A stretch of DNA of 64,000 nt from Palsa-1400 sp036501625 (GCA_036501625.1 DASXZY010000058.1:14788-78787), one strand, 5' to 3'; shown: positions 26,280 to 36,130, counted from the first letter of the stretch. Made by a program: numbers and translations. Notes: generated by a model from the sequence alone, not told the origin.

Positions 26280-27698
26280 TCACCGCGAGGACGGAGCGGG
26301 GAGCGGCACGGCGTTCCAGCCGCCGCCAAGGGCCTTGTAAAGTTGAATGCTGGCCAGCAGTTGGTTGAGCTGGGTTTGCACGAGCGCGTTTTGCGCGGGA
26401 AACAGCAACTGCTGCTCCTGCAACAATTCGTAATAGTTCGCCTGCCCGCCCTTGTACCGTTCGCTGGCCACCCGCACGGCGTCCTCGTAGGCGGCGACGG
26501 CGCGCCGCTGTTCCGCCCCCTCGGAGGACAATTCACGCCGCGAAGCCAGGGCATCGGATACTTCCTGAAAAGCGTTCAGCACCGAGGATTGATACTGAAA
26601 ACGCGACTCATCCCACGCCGCTCGCGCCTGGCGCAATTGCGCCTTCAGAAGGCCGCCTTGAAAGATTGGCCCGGCCAAATTGGCCGCCACATTCCAGGCG
26701 GCGGAGGAACCGCTGGTAAAGGCCGCCAGTTCCAGGCTGGTCTCGCCAAAGACGCCGGTCAGCGCGAACCGCGGATAGAAATTTGCCTTGGCCACACCGA
26801 TGTTGGCGCTGGCCGCGCGCATCAATTCTTCGGCCTGCCGAACATCCGGCCGCCGTTCCAGCAAATCCGAGGGCAGGCCCGCCGGAACGTCCGGCATCGA
26901 CTCCATCCGCAGCGCTTCCGAACGCCGCTCAATGGGTCCCGGATACAATCCCAACTCGACGCGAAGCTGGTCTTCCTGAAAGACGATTTGCCGGCGCAGT
27001 TCCGGAATGGCGGCGGCGGCAGAGGCGAGCGCGGCTTCAGCGGCGGAGGTTTCCAGCTTCGACGACACGCCGCCTCGCAGCCGCTCGCTGAAAATCCTGA
27101 GGCTCTCCGCGAAGGAATTGGTTGTCTGGCGCGCGATCTCCATTTCTTCATCCAGGGCCAGCAATTGAAAATAGGATTGCGCCACGCTGGCCGCCAGGCT
27201 GGACAGCACTTCGCGCCGCGCCTGATCGGTCGCCAAAAATCGGGCGCGCGAGGATTCGGTCATGCGGCGGATGCGCCCCCACAGGTCAATTTCCCACGCC
27301 ACGCTGCCGTCAAGATAATTAAACTTCGAGGGCGGCGCGCCTAAATCGTAAGGCGAGCCTCCAACGGCGTTCCGTTCCACGCCGGCCGCGGCCTGATAGT
27401 TGACTTGCGGGTAAAACTGCGACCTGCTTTCGGCGAGCATGGCGCGGGATTGCTCCAGCCTCGCGACCGCCGCGCGCAAATCATAACTGTTGGTCAGGGC
27501 GGTTTGGATGAGAGACTGCAAATTGGCATCCTGAAACATTTGCCACCACAGCAAATCGCCCAGCGAATTGGTCTCCGAGCTTTCCTGCCCGCGAAAACTT
27601 GCGGGGGCGTGAACGTCCGGCCGATGGTAGTTGGGGCCAACGGCGCAGCCGGCGATCATGAGCGCGCACAGGGCGCAAAGAGCGGCAGGCGTTTTCAT
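26280..27698 (-). CDS. RND efflux outer-membrane lipoprotein (NodT/TolC type)
   Basis: 472 residues from the ATG at 27698, which gives the lipoprotein signal MKTPAALCALCALMIAGCAVGPNYHRP (lipobox IAGC). It has two outer-membrane-efflux repeats with long helices: YDLRAAVARLEQSRAMLAE and SRSQFYPQVNYQAAAG in the first, QAEELMRAASANIGVAKANF and YPRFALTGVFGETSLEL in the second. It forms the outer-membrane channel of a tripartite efflux pump. The start overlaps the stop of the RND pump gene by 4 bp, so the operon MFP-RND-OMF is complete and in the usual order. Confidence 0.93.
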   Translation of the reverse strand: MKTPAALCALCALMIAGCAVGPNYHRPDVHAPASFRGQESSETNSLGDLLWWQMFQDANLQSLIQTALTNSYDLRAAVARLEQSRAMLAESRSQFYPQVNYQAAAGVERNAVGGSPYDLGAPPSKFNYLDGSVAWEIDLWGRIRRMTESSRARFLATDQARREVLSSLAASVAQSYFQLLALDEEMEIARQTTNSFAESLRIFSERLRGGVSSKLETSAAEAALASAAAAIPELRRQIVFQEDQLRVELGLYPGPIERRSEALRMESMPDVPAGLPSDLLERRPDVRQAEELMRAASANIGVAKANFYPRFALTGVFGETSLELAAFTSGSSAAWNVAANLAGPIFQGGLLKAQLRQARAAWDESRFQYQSSVLNAFQEVSDALASRRELSSEGAEQRRAVAAYEDAVRVASERYKGGQANYYELLQEQQLLFPAQNALVQTQLNQLLASIQLYKALGGGWNAVPLPAPSSR

Positions 27699-30600
27699 GT
27701 CTTTTTCTTGCGATGCGAGAGGCGCTCGATGACGTAGAAGTTCACCGGAATGATGAAGATGCCGAGCAGCGTCGAACCGAGCATGCCGCCGATCACGACC
27801 GTGCCAAGCGTTTCGCGCGAAATCCCGCCCGAACCGCCCGCCATCCAGAGCGGGACGCACCCGAAGACAAAGGCGAAGGACGTCATCAGAATCGGCCGGA
27901 GACGGATGCGCGCGGCGGTCAGCGCGGCTTCAGTCAAAGATTTGCCCTTCTCGAATTCCGTCTTGGCGAATTCCACGATAAGGATGGCATTCTTGGCGGA
28001 AAGGCCGATGAGCATAATCAACCCGATTTGCACGTACACATTATTTTCGAATTGACGCGACCACAGCGCCAGGAACGCGCCCAGCACGGCCACCGGCGTG
28101 CTGATCAAAACGCTGATGGGCAGCGACCAGCTTTCGTAGAGCGCTGCCAAAATGAGGAACACGAAAACGAGGGACAGCCCGAACACGGCCGCGCGCGGCA
28201 CGCCCTGGGCCGCCTGCTGTTCCTGGAAGGACATCCCGTAATAATCGAAGCCCATCCCATGCGGCATGGTCTTGGCGAAAACATCCTCCAGCGCCTCGGT
28301 CGCCTGGGCCGAGCTGTAGCCGTGCGCGGCGGCGGCGTTGATCTGGGCCGACCTGTATTCGTTGTAGTGCATGACAAATTCCGGGCCGACGCGGTGCTCC
28401 ACCTTGGCCAGCGCCGTCAGGGGAACGCTCTGGCCCTGGCGGTTGCGCACGTAAAAAAGGCCAAGGCTGTCGAGGCTGGAACGGTACCGCTGCTCCGCCT
28501 CGACATAGACCTGCCACTGGCGGCCAAAGCGATTAAAATAATTGACAAAATAACCGCCCAGGTAGGTTTGCAAAGCCTGGTAAACGTCCCGGACATCCAC
28601 CCCTTGCTTGAGAGCCTTGTCGCGGTCCACGTCAATATAAATTTGCGGCACGCCGGGCAAATAGGTTGTGCTCAAGCCAGTCAACTCGGGCCGCTTGGCG
28701 GCCGCGGCCATGAAGGCGTTCAGGTTGGTTGTCAGAAATTCCGGGTCGCGCCCAATGCGGTCTTCGAGAATGAAGGTAACTCCGCCGACGGAGCCGACGC
28801 CCGGAATGGCCGGGGGCGCCAGGCAGAGCGACTTGGCCTCCGGCAGCGCGGCAAACTCTTTGTTAAGCTGGTCGCTGATCGCTTTCAAATGGAGGGAAGC
28901 CTTGGTGCGCTCACTCCACGGTTTGAGCGTGACGAAAAAGAGGGCGTTGTAAGTTGTTTGCGCCTGGCTGACCAGGCTGAAGCCGAGCACCGTCGTGTAA
29001 TATTGGATGCCGGGCGTCTTTTTGAGAATGTCCTCAATCTTGCGGCAAAAGGCGTCCGTGCGCGGCATCGACGCGGCATCGGGAAGCTGGACATTGATGT
29101 ACATGTAACCCTGGTCTTCCTCCGGCAGGAATGAAGTTGGGAGCTTCTTCCCGATTAGCACCGCCGCCACGGCTACTCCCGCCAGGAGCGCCAGGCTGAT
29201 GACGCTGCGCCGAATGAGCACGTTGCTCCAATGAATGTATCCGTCGGTCGCCTTGCCGAACACGCGATTGAACCAGTCAAAGAATTTTCGCAAAGGACTG
29301 TGCGATTCCGTCTTGGGCTTGAGCAGCAACGCGGCCAGCGCGGGGCTAAGAGAGAGCGCGTTGAAGGCGGAGAAGATGACAGAGATGGCGATAGTCAACG
29401 CGAATTGTTGATAGAGCCGCCCGGTGATGCCCGGAATAAAAACCGTCGGCACAAACACAGCCGACAAAATCAGGGCGATCGCCACGACCGGCCCGGCCAC
29501 CTCCGACATCGCCTGCAAGGCGGCATCCTTGGGTTTCATTCCTTCCTCGATGTGGCGCTCGACCGATTCGACGACAACAATGGCGTCATCCACGACCAGC
29601 CCAATGGCCAGCACCAAGCCAAACAGGGAAAGGGTGTTGATGGAGAAACCGAACAACGGGAAAAGCGCGAAGGTGCCGATCAATGAAACCGGCACGGCCA
29701 GCAGCGGGATGAGCGTCGCGCGCCAGCCTTGCAGGAAGATGTAAACGACAAGCACGACCAGCAGCAGGGCCTCCCAGAGCGTCGTCATGATTTCCTCGAT
29801 GCCCCGGCTGACAGCCAGAGTCGTGTCAAGGGAAACGGCGTAATCGAGGTCTTGCGGGAATTGTTTTTTGAGCTGTTCCATCAGGGCTTTGACATCCCGC
29901 GCGGCGTCAAGGGCGTTCGAGCCGGGCAACTGGTAAATAGCCATGACAGCCGACGGGCGGCCATTGAGGCGCCCGGCCAGATTGTAAAGCTGCGCGCCCA
30001 ATTCAATCCGCGCCACGTCCGCCAGGCGGACGACGGAGCCATCCGGGTTTTCGCGCACGACGATTTTGCCAAATTCCTTTTCGGTCACCAGGCGGCCTTG
30101 CACGATAGCGGTGTAAGTAAATTCCTGTTTCGGGTCCGAGGGCGGCGCGCCGATTTGCCCGGCTGGATTGACCGTGCTCTGGCTGTTGATGGCGCTGATG
30201 ACATCGTTGACAGTCAAATTGAGCTTGGCCAATTGGTCCGGCTTGACCCAAAACCTCATGGCGTATTGTCCCGCGCCGAAGACATTGATGTTGGAGATGC
30301 CTTTGACGCGCGTGATTTGGTCCACCAAATTGATATAGGCGTAATTGGCGAGGAAGGTGCCATCGTAAGTCCCGCCGGGCGAGTAGAGCGCCACCAGCAT
30401 CATGGGCGTGGTCGGCGATTTCAAAATGGTCACGCCATAATTCTGGACCGCCGCCGGCAATTGAGGGCCGGCTTGCGCTTCGCGCAATTGCGCCAGCACC
30501 TGGTCGATGTTGGGATCGGTTTTGACATCGAAGTTGACGACCATGCGCATGACGCCGTTGTTGGCGTTGATGGAATACATGTAATTCATGTTGTCCACCC

Positions 30601-30811
30601 CGCTCATTTGCTCCTCGATGGGCGTGGCGATGGATTGCTGGACGGTCTCGGCGTCCGCGCCGACGAAGGTGGTTTGGATGCGGATTTCCGGCGGCACCAC
30701 GCTGGGGAATTGCGAGATGGGCAGCGTGAGCATTGACACGGCGCCGATCAAAACCATCAGGATGGCGATGACCATCGCGACGATGGGACGATTGATAAAA
30801 AAGCGGTACAT
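27695..30811 (-). CDS. HAE1-family RND multidrug efflux pump
   Basis: 1038 residues, the normal AcrB/MexB length. TM1 (FINRPIVAMVIAILMVLIGA) is followed by periplasmic porter domains (NMNYMYSINANNGVMRMVV), then TM4 with the proton-relay pair LVLAIGLVVDDAIVVVESV (Asp-Asp), ERHIEEGMKPKDAALQAM, the second porter repeat, and the C-terminal TMs with LIGLSAKNAILIVEFA (relay Lys). It acts as a proton-driven trimer exporting hydrophobic compounds. It lies between the membrane-fusion protein (26 bp upstream) and the outer-membrane lipoprotein (4-bp overlap). Confidence 0.96.
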   Translation of the reverse strand: MYRFFINRPIVAMVIAILMVLIGAVSMLTLPISQFPSVVPPEIRIQTTFVGADAETVQQSIATPIEEQMSGVDNMNYMYSINANNGVMRMVVNFDVKTDPNIDQVLAQLREAQAGPQLPAAVQNYGVTILKSPTTPMMLVALYSPGGTYDGTFLANYAYINLVDQITRVKGISNINVFGAGQYAMRFWVKPDQLAKLNLTVNDVISAINSQSTVNPAGQIGAPPSDPKQEFTYTAIVQGRLVTEKEFGKIVVRENPDGSVVRLADVARIELGAQLYNLAGRLNGRPSAVMAIYQLPGSNALDAARDVKALMEQLKKQFPQDLDYAVSLDTTLAVSRGIEEIMTTLWEALLLVVLVVYIFLQGWRATLIPLLAVPVSLIGTFALFPLFGFSINTLSLFGLVLAIGLVVDDAIVVVESVERHIEEGMKPKDAALQAMSEVAGPVVAIALILSAVFVPTVFIPGITGRLYQQFALTIAISVIFSAFNALSLSPALAALLLKPKTESHSPLRKFFDWFNRVFGKATDGYIHWSNVLIRRSVISLALLAGVAVAAVLIGKKLPTSFLPEEDQGYMYINVQLPDAASMPRTDAFCRKIEDILKKTPGIQYYTTVLGFSLVSQAQTTYNALFFVTLKPWSERTKASLHLKAISDQLNKEFAALPEAKSLCLAPPAIPGVGSVGGVTFILEDRIGRDPEFLTTNLNAFMAAAAKRPELTGLSTTYLPGVPQIYIDVDRDKALKQGVDVRDVYQALQTYLGGYFVNYFNRFGRQWQVYVEAEQRYRSSLDSLGLFYVRNRQGQSVPLTALAKVEHRVGPEFVMHYNEYRSAQINAAAAHGYSSAQATEALEDVFAKTMPHGMGFDYYGMSFQEQQAAQGVPRAAVFGLSLVFVFLILAALYESWSLPISVLISTPVAVLGAFLALWSRQFENNVYVQIGLIMLIGLSAKNAILIVEFAKTEFEKGKSLTEAALTAARIRLRPILMTSFAFVFGCVPLWMAGGSGGISRETLGTVVIGGMLGSTLLGIFIIPVNFYVIERLSHRKKKT

Positions 30812-30837
30812 GCGGCCGGTGTGTTACGCGTCGCTGG

Positions 30838-31956
30838 TCATTTCTTATCGCCGCCCGCGGCGTACGGTTGCGGGTCCACGACCTGGCCGTCCTTGATTTT
30901 TTGGAGGCCCTCGGCCACGACGCGGTCGTTGGCAGCGAGGCCTTTGTCGATCAGCCAATCAGAGCCGATCTGCTCGCCTACTTGCACCGTCTTGATGTGG
31001 ATTTTGTTGTCCTGGCCGACGAGGGCGATTTGATATGAGCCTTGCAATTCCGCCACCGCCCTTTGCGGCACGAGCAGGGCGCCTTTGCGCGTTTCCGTTT
31101 TGGCGCGCACCAGCGCGTACTGTCCGGGGCGCAGGACATAATCGGGATTCTCAAATTGGGCGGCGACCTGCAAGGTGCCGGTGTTGATATCGACCTGGCG
31201 GCTGGTGAAGAGCCATTTGCCGCTCTTGGCATAAGTCGTGCCGTCGGAAAGAATCAATTCCAAGGGAACGCTGTTTTCACCCCCGGCGGGATGCTGCCGC
31301 ACAAAGCCCAGGTAAAATTGCTCGCCAATATTGAAATAAGCGCGAATAGGATTGACAGTCGAAACGGTCGCCAGCACCGCACTGCCCGGCCCGACGAGGT
31401 CGCCAATTTGCGCCTGGGCCAAGCCCGCGATTCCATCGACCGGGGAGGTAATTTTGGTAAAGCTGAGATTGAGCCGCGCGCTTTCGATGGCGGCATTGTC
31501 GGCCAATACTGAAGCCTGCGCGGCCAGATGAGCTTGAGTGGCATCGACGAGCGTTTCCTCGCTGACGGCCTGATCCTTCGCCAGCGGGGTGTAGCGCGTG
31601 ACGTCGAGTTGTGCTTTGACCACCAGCGCCTGATCTTGCTGCTGCTTGGCGGTGACCTGATCCAATGCCGCTTGAAACGGGCGCGGGTCGATCTCAAACA
31701 ACAAGTCGCCTTTCTTCACCCGGCCGCCTTCAACGTAGTCCTGTTTGAGCAAATAACCAGCGACCTGCGCGCGAATCTGGGCATTGGGGTAGCCGTCCAG
31801 ACTGCCGATCCATTGCTGGTAAATCGGCACATCCCGCGGCGTCACGGTCACGACCTCCACTTTCAGCGGGGGAGGCGGAGGCGGCTCCTTGGGCTTGCAG
31901 CCCGCGGCCATTATCGCCAGAAGCCCTGCCGCCAACATCATCCTTTTCGTTGTCAT
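30838..31956 (-). CDS. RND periplasmic membrane-fusion lipoprotein
   Basis: 372 residues with a lipoprotein signal peptide (MLAAGLLAIMAAGCKPKEPP). The fold runs barrel-sandwich (QIRAQVAGYLLKQDYVEGGR, VKKGDLLFEIDPRPF), a coiled-coil hairpin (about residues 95-160, AALDQVTAKQQQDQALVVKA), the returning lipoyl half (ITSPVDGIAGLAQAQIGDLV), the beta-barrel and the membrane-proximal domain ending DRVVAEGLQKIKDGQVVDPQ. It is the AcrA/MexA-type adaptor of the pump encoded 26 bp downstream. It diverges from the gene at 32145 across a 188-bp spacer holding ACTTGCAACCACTTGC, a short direct repeat. No linked regulator gene is visible. Confidence 0.94.
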   Translation of the reverse strand: MTTKRMMLAAGLLAIMAAGCKPKEPPPPPPLKVEVVTVTPRDVPIYQQWIGSLDGYPNAQIRAQVAGYLLKQDYVEGGRVKKGDLLFEIDPRPFQAALDQVTAKQQQDQALVVKAQLDVTRYTPLAKDQAVSEETLVDATQAHLAAQASVLADNAAIESARLNLSFTKITSPVDGIAGLAQAQIGDLVGPGSAVLATVSTVNPIRAYFNIGEQFYLGFVRQHPAGGENSVPLELILSDGTTYAKSGKWLFTSRQVDINTGTLQVAAQFENPDYVLRPGQYALVRAKTETRKGALLVPQRAVAELQGSYQIALVGQDNKIHIKTVQVGEQIGSDWLIDKGLAANDRVVAEGLQKIKDGQVVDPQPYAAGGDKK

Positions 31957-32144
31957 TAAGAATATCCTTCACTTGCAACCACTTGCATAACTTGGCAGAA
32001 GTTTGGCGCGAAGCAAGCATCGGTCATGCCAGAGGCGAACCGGGCGGCTTTTTAATCTAATTTTCATCCGGCGTTCATGTTCCCTGGCGTCCAATCTTAT
32101 GTGAAGCATTTCATCATGTTTCAAGAATTGGAGGATGCGATAAT

Positions 32145-32798
32145 ATGAAACATCGTCTGTCTATTTATGCGGCGGCGCTCGCGGCCGTGACGGCGGTTGG
32201 CGCGGCCAATGCGCAAAGCGTGGCCACTCCGGGACCAATGGCCTCGGCGGCCAGTACCGCTGCGCCAGTTCCGGCCATGTCCGTGGGGACGCGCGAAGTG
32301 GTAAAAATGTACAAGGCAGGCATTAGCAAGGACGTGATTATGAGTTACATCAACAACTCCACCACGCCTTATGATCTGAGAGCCAACGATATAATCCATC
32401 TGCAAAAGTTGGGCTTGCCGGATGACCTGACCAAAGCCATGTCCCAGCGGGACGTGCGATTGCAGGCCAGGCTGGCACAGGCCGCAATACCGCCGGCGAA
32501 CGCAACGGGCCAGGCGCCCCCGCCAGCCGTCGCGCCTCCATCGATTCCGCCTCCGAGCGTGACCATCGTTGGGGGCGATGACAGTTACGGCTACCCGTAT
32601 TACGACTACAGTTATTACGGGCCTAATTATGACTGGCCGCCGGTTATTGTTGGCGGATGGGGATGGGGAGGCTGGGGCCACCATTGGGGCTGGGGCCGCG
32701 GAGGATTCCATGGCGGCAGTGGATTCCGTGGCGGCGGTGGATTTCACGGGGGTGGCGGGTTCCACGGAGGTGGAGGGCATGGTGGCGGTCATCGATAA
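32145..32798 (+). CDS. Secreted Gly/His/Tyr-rich protein
   Basis: 217 residues with a signal peptide (MKHRLSIYAAALAAVTAVGAANA). A conserved-looking helical part follows: VGTREVVKMYKAGISKDVIM, INNSTTPYDLRANDIIHLQK. Then come a Pro-rich linker, a Tyr/Asp/Pro patch (YGYPYYDYSYYGPNYDWPP), and a Gly/Trp/His tail with repeats of FHGGGG. It is preceded by a clear GGAGG ribosome-binding site (32130-32134), unusual for this window, and followed by a strong terminator. Low-complexity His/Gly tails may bind metal or pack against the envelope. No known domain. It is divergent from the RND operon. Confidence 0.75.
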   Translation: MKHRLSIYAAALAAVTAVGAANAQSVATPGPMASAASTAAPVPAMSVGTREVVKMYKAGISKDVIMSYINNSTTPYDLRANDIIHLQKLGLPDDLTKAMSQRDVRLQARLAQAAIPPANATGQAPPPAVAPPSIPPPSVTIVGGDDSYGYPYYDYSYYGPNYDWPPVIVGGWGWGGWGHHWGWGRGGFHGGSGFRGGGGFHGGGGFHGGGGHGGGHR

Positions 32799-32817
32799 TG
32801 TGTGATTGACCAAGAAT

Positions 32818-32849
32818 GGGTTCGCGCGACGAGCGCGGGCCCTTTTTTT
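32818..32849 (+). terminator. Rho-independent terminator
   Basis: A 10-bp stem, GGGTTCGCGC (32818-32827) against GCGCGGGCCC (32833-32842), with two G-T pairs and a 5-base loop GACGA, is followed by seven T (32843-32849). It lies 20 bp after the secreted Gly/His-rich gene. The T-run overlaps the end of convergent pyrD, which has no T-run on its own strand. Confidence 0.85.
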
Positions 32850-33942
32850 ATTTTACAGCGATTCCCACCGCCTGTTCCAATCGTTGAAGGCCGCTCTGCT
32901 CCAGTTTCTCGCGCAGGCCGTTGCCGATTTCCCGAACAACGCCAGGCCCGCGGTAAATGAAGCTCGTATAAATCTGCACCAGTGAAGCGCCCGAAGTGAT
33001 TTTCTCCCAGGCATCTTCGGTGTCAAACACACCGCCGACACCGATGATCGGCCAGGCTCCTTTGCTTTGCCGGTAAAGATGCCGGACCACCTCCGTGCTG
33101 CGCGACTTCAGCGGCTTTCCGCTCAAGCCGCCCGGGCGCGCGTAAATTTCCCGCAGGCGCGCGTCCGCGGTTTCGGGGCGGTTGAGGGTCGTGTTCGTTG
33201 CCACAAAGCCGGCGAGATGGCGCGGCCCAGCCAGCTCCAGGATTTCATCCAGGGCCTCGAAGGAAAGGTCCGGCGCGACTTTGACCAGGATGGGAATCCG
33301 CGTGGTGTTGTGCTCCTGCAACGCCACGAGGATTTCACTGAGCGCGTCGCGGTCCTGCAATTGGCGCAGGCCCGGCGTATTGGGCGAACTGACGTTGACC
33401 ACGCAGAAATCCATGGAGGAACGCAAGACGCGAAAGCTGCTGGCGTAATCTTCGGCGGCCGTTTCCAGCGGCGTTACTTTGGACTTCCCAAAGTTGATGC
33501 CGACGGGATGATCCGGCCAGCGGCCTTCCTGGCGCCACTGGGCCAGCGCATCGGCCAGGGCCGCCGCGCCCGGGTTGTTGAATCCCATGCTGTTGACAAT
33601 GGCTTCGTCGGGCGGGGCGCGGAACAGGCGCGGTTGGGGATTGCCGGGCTGGGCGTGCCAGGTGACGCCGCCGAGTTCGCTGAAGCCAAATCCCAGCGCG
33701 CGCCAGGCGGGCACCGCGCGCGCCCATTTGTCCATGCCAGCCGCGAGGCCGATGGGATTGGGAAAGCGCAAGCCGAAGACCTCGACCGGCAAATCCGGCG
33801 CGCCCAAAAGCGACGCCGTTATGTCAAGCATAGTTTTATTGCGGCTGGCCCAGCCCAGAAAGCCCAGAGCCCGGTCGTGAATCCGCTCGGCTTCCTGCGT
33901 GAACAGGACCGGGCGAATGAGGCCGCGGTAGAACCAACTCAC
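32848..33942 (-). CDS. pyrD: Dihydroorotate dehydrogenase, class 2 (quinone)
   Basis: 364 residues. It oxidises dihydroorotate to orotate in pyrimidine synthesis and passes electrons to membrane quinone. Class 2 is shown by the N-terminal helical extension (MSWFYRGLIRPVLFTQEAER) and by the catalytic-Ser motif VNVSSPNTPGLRQLQ rather than Cys. FMN-binding parts: NPIGLAAGMDKW, GVGGVFDTEDAWEKI, GASLVQIYTSFIYRGPG. Its ATG overlaps the stop of the hopene cyclase gene by 4 bp, so the two are translationally coupled. Confidence 0.96.
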   Translation of the reverse strand: MSWFYRGLIRPVLFTQEAERIHDRALGFLGWASRNKTMLDITASLLGAPDLPVEVFGLRFPNPIGLAAGMDKWARAVPAWRALGFGFSELGGVTWHAQPGNPQPRLFRAPPDEAIVNSMGFNNPGAAALADALAQWRQEGRWPDHPVGINFGKSKVTPLETAAEDYASSFRVLRSSMDFCVVNVSSPNTPGLRQLQDRDALSEILVALQEHNTTRIPILVKVAPDLSFEALDEILELAGPRHLAGFVATNTTLNRPETADARLREIYARPGGLSGKPLKSRSTEVVRHLYRQSKGAWPIIGVGGVFDTEDAWEKITSGASLVQIYTSFIYRGPGVVREIGNGLREKLEQSGLQRLEQAVGIAVK

Positions 33943-36029
33943 AGGGAGACGGCGCCGGCGGCCGCGCGGCTCGATTGCCGGAACACGGCGCCCGGCAGCA
34001 AATTGCGGTAGGTCGCCAGGGCCAGCAGCGGCCAGCTATTGCGGTACATGTCGTACTTGAGATAAAAGACGCGGGGGAAGCCGGTGCCGGTGGCTTCGGC
34101 CTCGGTCCAACTGCCATCGGTATTCTGGCTGCGAATGAGGTAATCGATGCCGTTCTGAACGCTGGTTCGGCCGGGATCGTCAAAGGCGCAAAGACCCATG
34201 ACGGCCCACGCGGTCTGGGAAGCCGTGCTGGGACCCTGGCCTTTGAAGACGGGATCGTCGTAGGTGGTGCAGCGCTCGCCCCAGCCGCCATCCTCATGCT
34301 GGACGCTTTCGAGCCAATCGCGCGCGCGGATAATCCAATCCTGGGTCATATCGACGCCAAGGGCGCGAAGGCCGCGGAGAGTCTGCCAGGTCCCATAAAT
34401 ATAATTGACACCCCAGCGGCCATACCATGAGCCGTCTTCCTCCTGATGTTCGCGCAGAAATTGCATCGCCTCCTTCACGCGCGGATTATCCAAGCTGAAA
34501 TTCTCGTAGCCCAGCAATTCGAGGATGCGCGCGGTGATGTCGGCGCACTCGGGATCGAGCATGGCGTTGTGATCGGCGAACGGAACTTTCTCCAGGAGGC
34601 TCTTGGTGCAATCCTTGTCGAAGGACGCCCAGCCGCCGTCCTTGCATTGGAAGGTCAGCATCCAATCCAATCCGCGCCGGAACGCGGCGTCGCGGCGCGC
34701 GCGGTTGGCGGTGGGAATTTTGCGCAAAGCCAGCAGGACCATGGCCGTGTCATCCACGTCCGGGTTCCATTTGTTGTTGAACTCGAAGACCCATCCGCTG
34801 GCTTCGACGTCGGCCGGGTTTTTATATTGCCAATCGCCGCGGAAACGGACTTCGCGATCGATGAGCCAATCGCACGCCTTAACCAGGCTCGGGTGGTCGC
34901 TGGGCAATCCTGATTCGTGCAGGGCGATGGTCACGATGGCCGTGTCCCAGACCGGCGATGTGCAAGGCTCAAAGCGAACGGAGTTTTCCGTTTCGTGTTG
35001 GAGCTTCCCCAATTCCGCCTCGCACTGGCGGATGAGCGGATGGTCATTCGGGTAGCCGATGGCCTTGAGCGCGATCATCGAATTGAGGGCGCCGGGAAAG
35101 ATGGCCGCCAAGCCGTCGCTGCCTTCGAAGCGCGCGACCATCCATTCCTCGGCCTTTTTGAGGGCCTGTTTGCGGAAAGGATGAATATGGAAGCGCGCGA
35201 AATGCTCGGCGAATTTATGCAATTCATCCAGCCAGAGAAACAAATTGCGCCAAGTCATAAGCTGCGGGTCGCGCGGCAACATCAAATCGCGCTCATGAAA
35301 ACCGAGCGGATAAAGTTCGCGCAAACTGGCGCGCGGCCCCAGGGAACGGGTCGGCTTGTAATGGTTGATGATGGAGAGGGGAACCAGCATCGAGCGGCTC
35401 CACGAACTCATGTCGTAGAAATGGACGCCAAACCATTTGCCGATCAGGATCACTTCGCACGGGATGGTCGGGACGTAATTCCAGGGAAAGAGGCCAAAGA
35501 GAGCCAGGTAAAGTTTGGAGAATGTATTCAAGCGCGGGACGCCGCCCAGGCTCAGGGCCGTCTGCCGCGCGCGCAACATGCGCGGGTCCGTATCCGGCAC
35601 TCCCGCCAGCTTGAGGGCCAAATACGCCTTGACGGTGGCATTGACCTCCGCCGCGCCGCCCGGATAAATGCTCCAGCCGCCGGTCGGCAATTGCAGGCTC
35701 AAGATTTGATGCACAGCCTTGCGCTGCCATTTTTCGTTCACGGAGCCGTTCCAGTGATGGTAGGCCACCATGTCGGCCACGAGGGTGCAATCGACAATGA
35801 GTTCGCCCAGCCAGTAGCCTTCGGGCTTTTGTTCGCGCAAAAGGTAATCTTGGGACCGCCGGATGGCGGTCTCCAACTCTGGCAGCGTAAAAGGGTCGAA
35901 ATCAGGCGCCCTTGGCGCGCTCACCTGCCCGTTCTCGATAAGTTGCCCGGACACGCCCTTAATTTGCAAGCGGCCAGCCCGCCTGTAAAGTTCTTTTGCG
36001 CCGTCCGGCGGCGGCGGGGTTTGGCTCAT
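33939..36029 (-). CDS. shc: Squalene-hopene cyclase
   Basis: A 696-residue class II triterpene cyclase that turns squalene into hopene for hopanoid membrane lipids. The catalytic acid motif DVDDTAM is present, with repeated QW-type motifs (QLPTGGWSIYPGG, QCKDGGWASFDKD, QHEDGGWGERCTTY, QNTDGSWTEAEATG) and the monotopic membrane-binding hydrophobic region around residues 220-250. No other hopanoid gene (hpn series) is adjacent. It is coupled to pyrD by a 4-bp overlap; the upstream 579 bp is repeat-rich non-coding DNA. Confidence 0.96.
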   Translation of the reverse strand: MSQTPPPPDGAKELYRRAGRLQIKGVSGQLIENGQVSAPRAPDFDPFTLPELETAIRRSQDYLLREQKPEGYWLGELIVDCTLVADMVAYHHWNGSVNEKWQRKAVHQILSLQLPTGGWSIYPGGAAEVNATVKAYLALKLAGVPDTDPRMLRARQTALSLGGVPRLNTFSKLYLALFGLFPWNYVPTIPCEVILIGKWFGVHFYDMSSWSRSMLVPLSIINHYKPTRSLGPRASLRELYPLGFHERDLMLPRDPQLMTWRNLFLWLDELHKFAEHFARFHIHPFRKQALKKAEEWMVARFEGSDGLAAIFPGALNSMIALKAIGYPNDHPLIRQCEAELGKLQHETENSVRFEPCTSPVWDTAIVTIALHESGLPSDHPSLVKACDWLIDREVRFRGDWQYKNPADVEASGWVFEFNNKWNPDVDDTAMVLLALRKIPTANRARRDAAFRRGLDWMLTFQCKDGGWASFDKDCTKSLLEKVPFADHNAMLDPECADITARILELLGYENFSLDNPRVKEAMQFLREHQEEDGSWYGRWGVNYIYGTWQTLRGLRALGVDMTQDWIIRARDWLESVQHEDGGWGERCTTYDDPVFKGQGPSTASQTAWAVMGLCAFDDPGRTSVQNGIDYLIRSQNTDGSWTEAEATGTGFPRVFYLKYDMYRNSWPLLALATYRNLLPGAVFRQSSRAAAGAVSL

Positions 36030-36130
36030 GGAGATTCGGTTTCAATAAACAACGCAATCTACCGTAATTTGTCGTGTTTTGGCGCGGCCGCACAAGGCAT
36101 CCCAAGCCGTTTTTGCCCAACGGGGATCGA

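Noticed and set aside
27713..29134. Long plus-strand open frame opposite the RND pump
   Set aside because: Antisense shadow, His/Arg/Asp-rich without known motifs.
32121..32813. Minus-strand frame opposite the Gly/His-rich protein, full of Pro/Thr/Ala
   Set aside because: Low-complexity shadow; the plus strand has the RBS, signal peptide and terminator.
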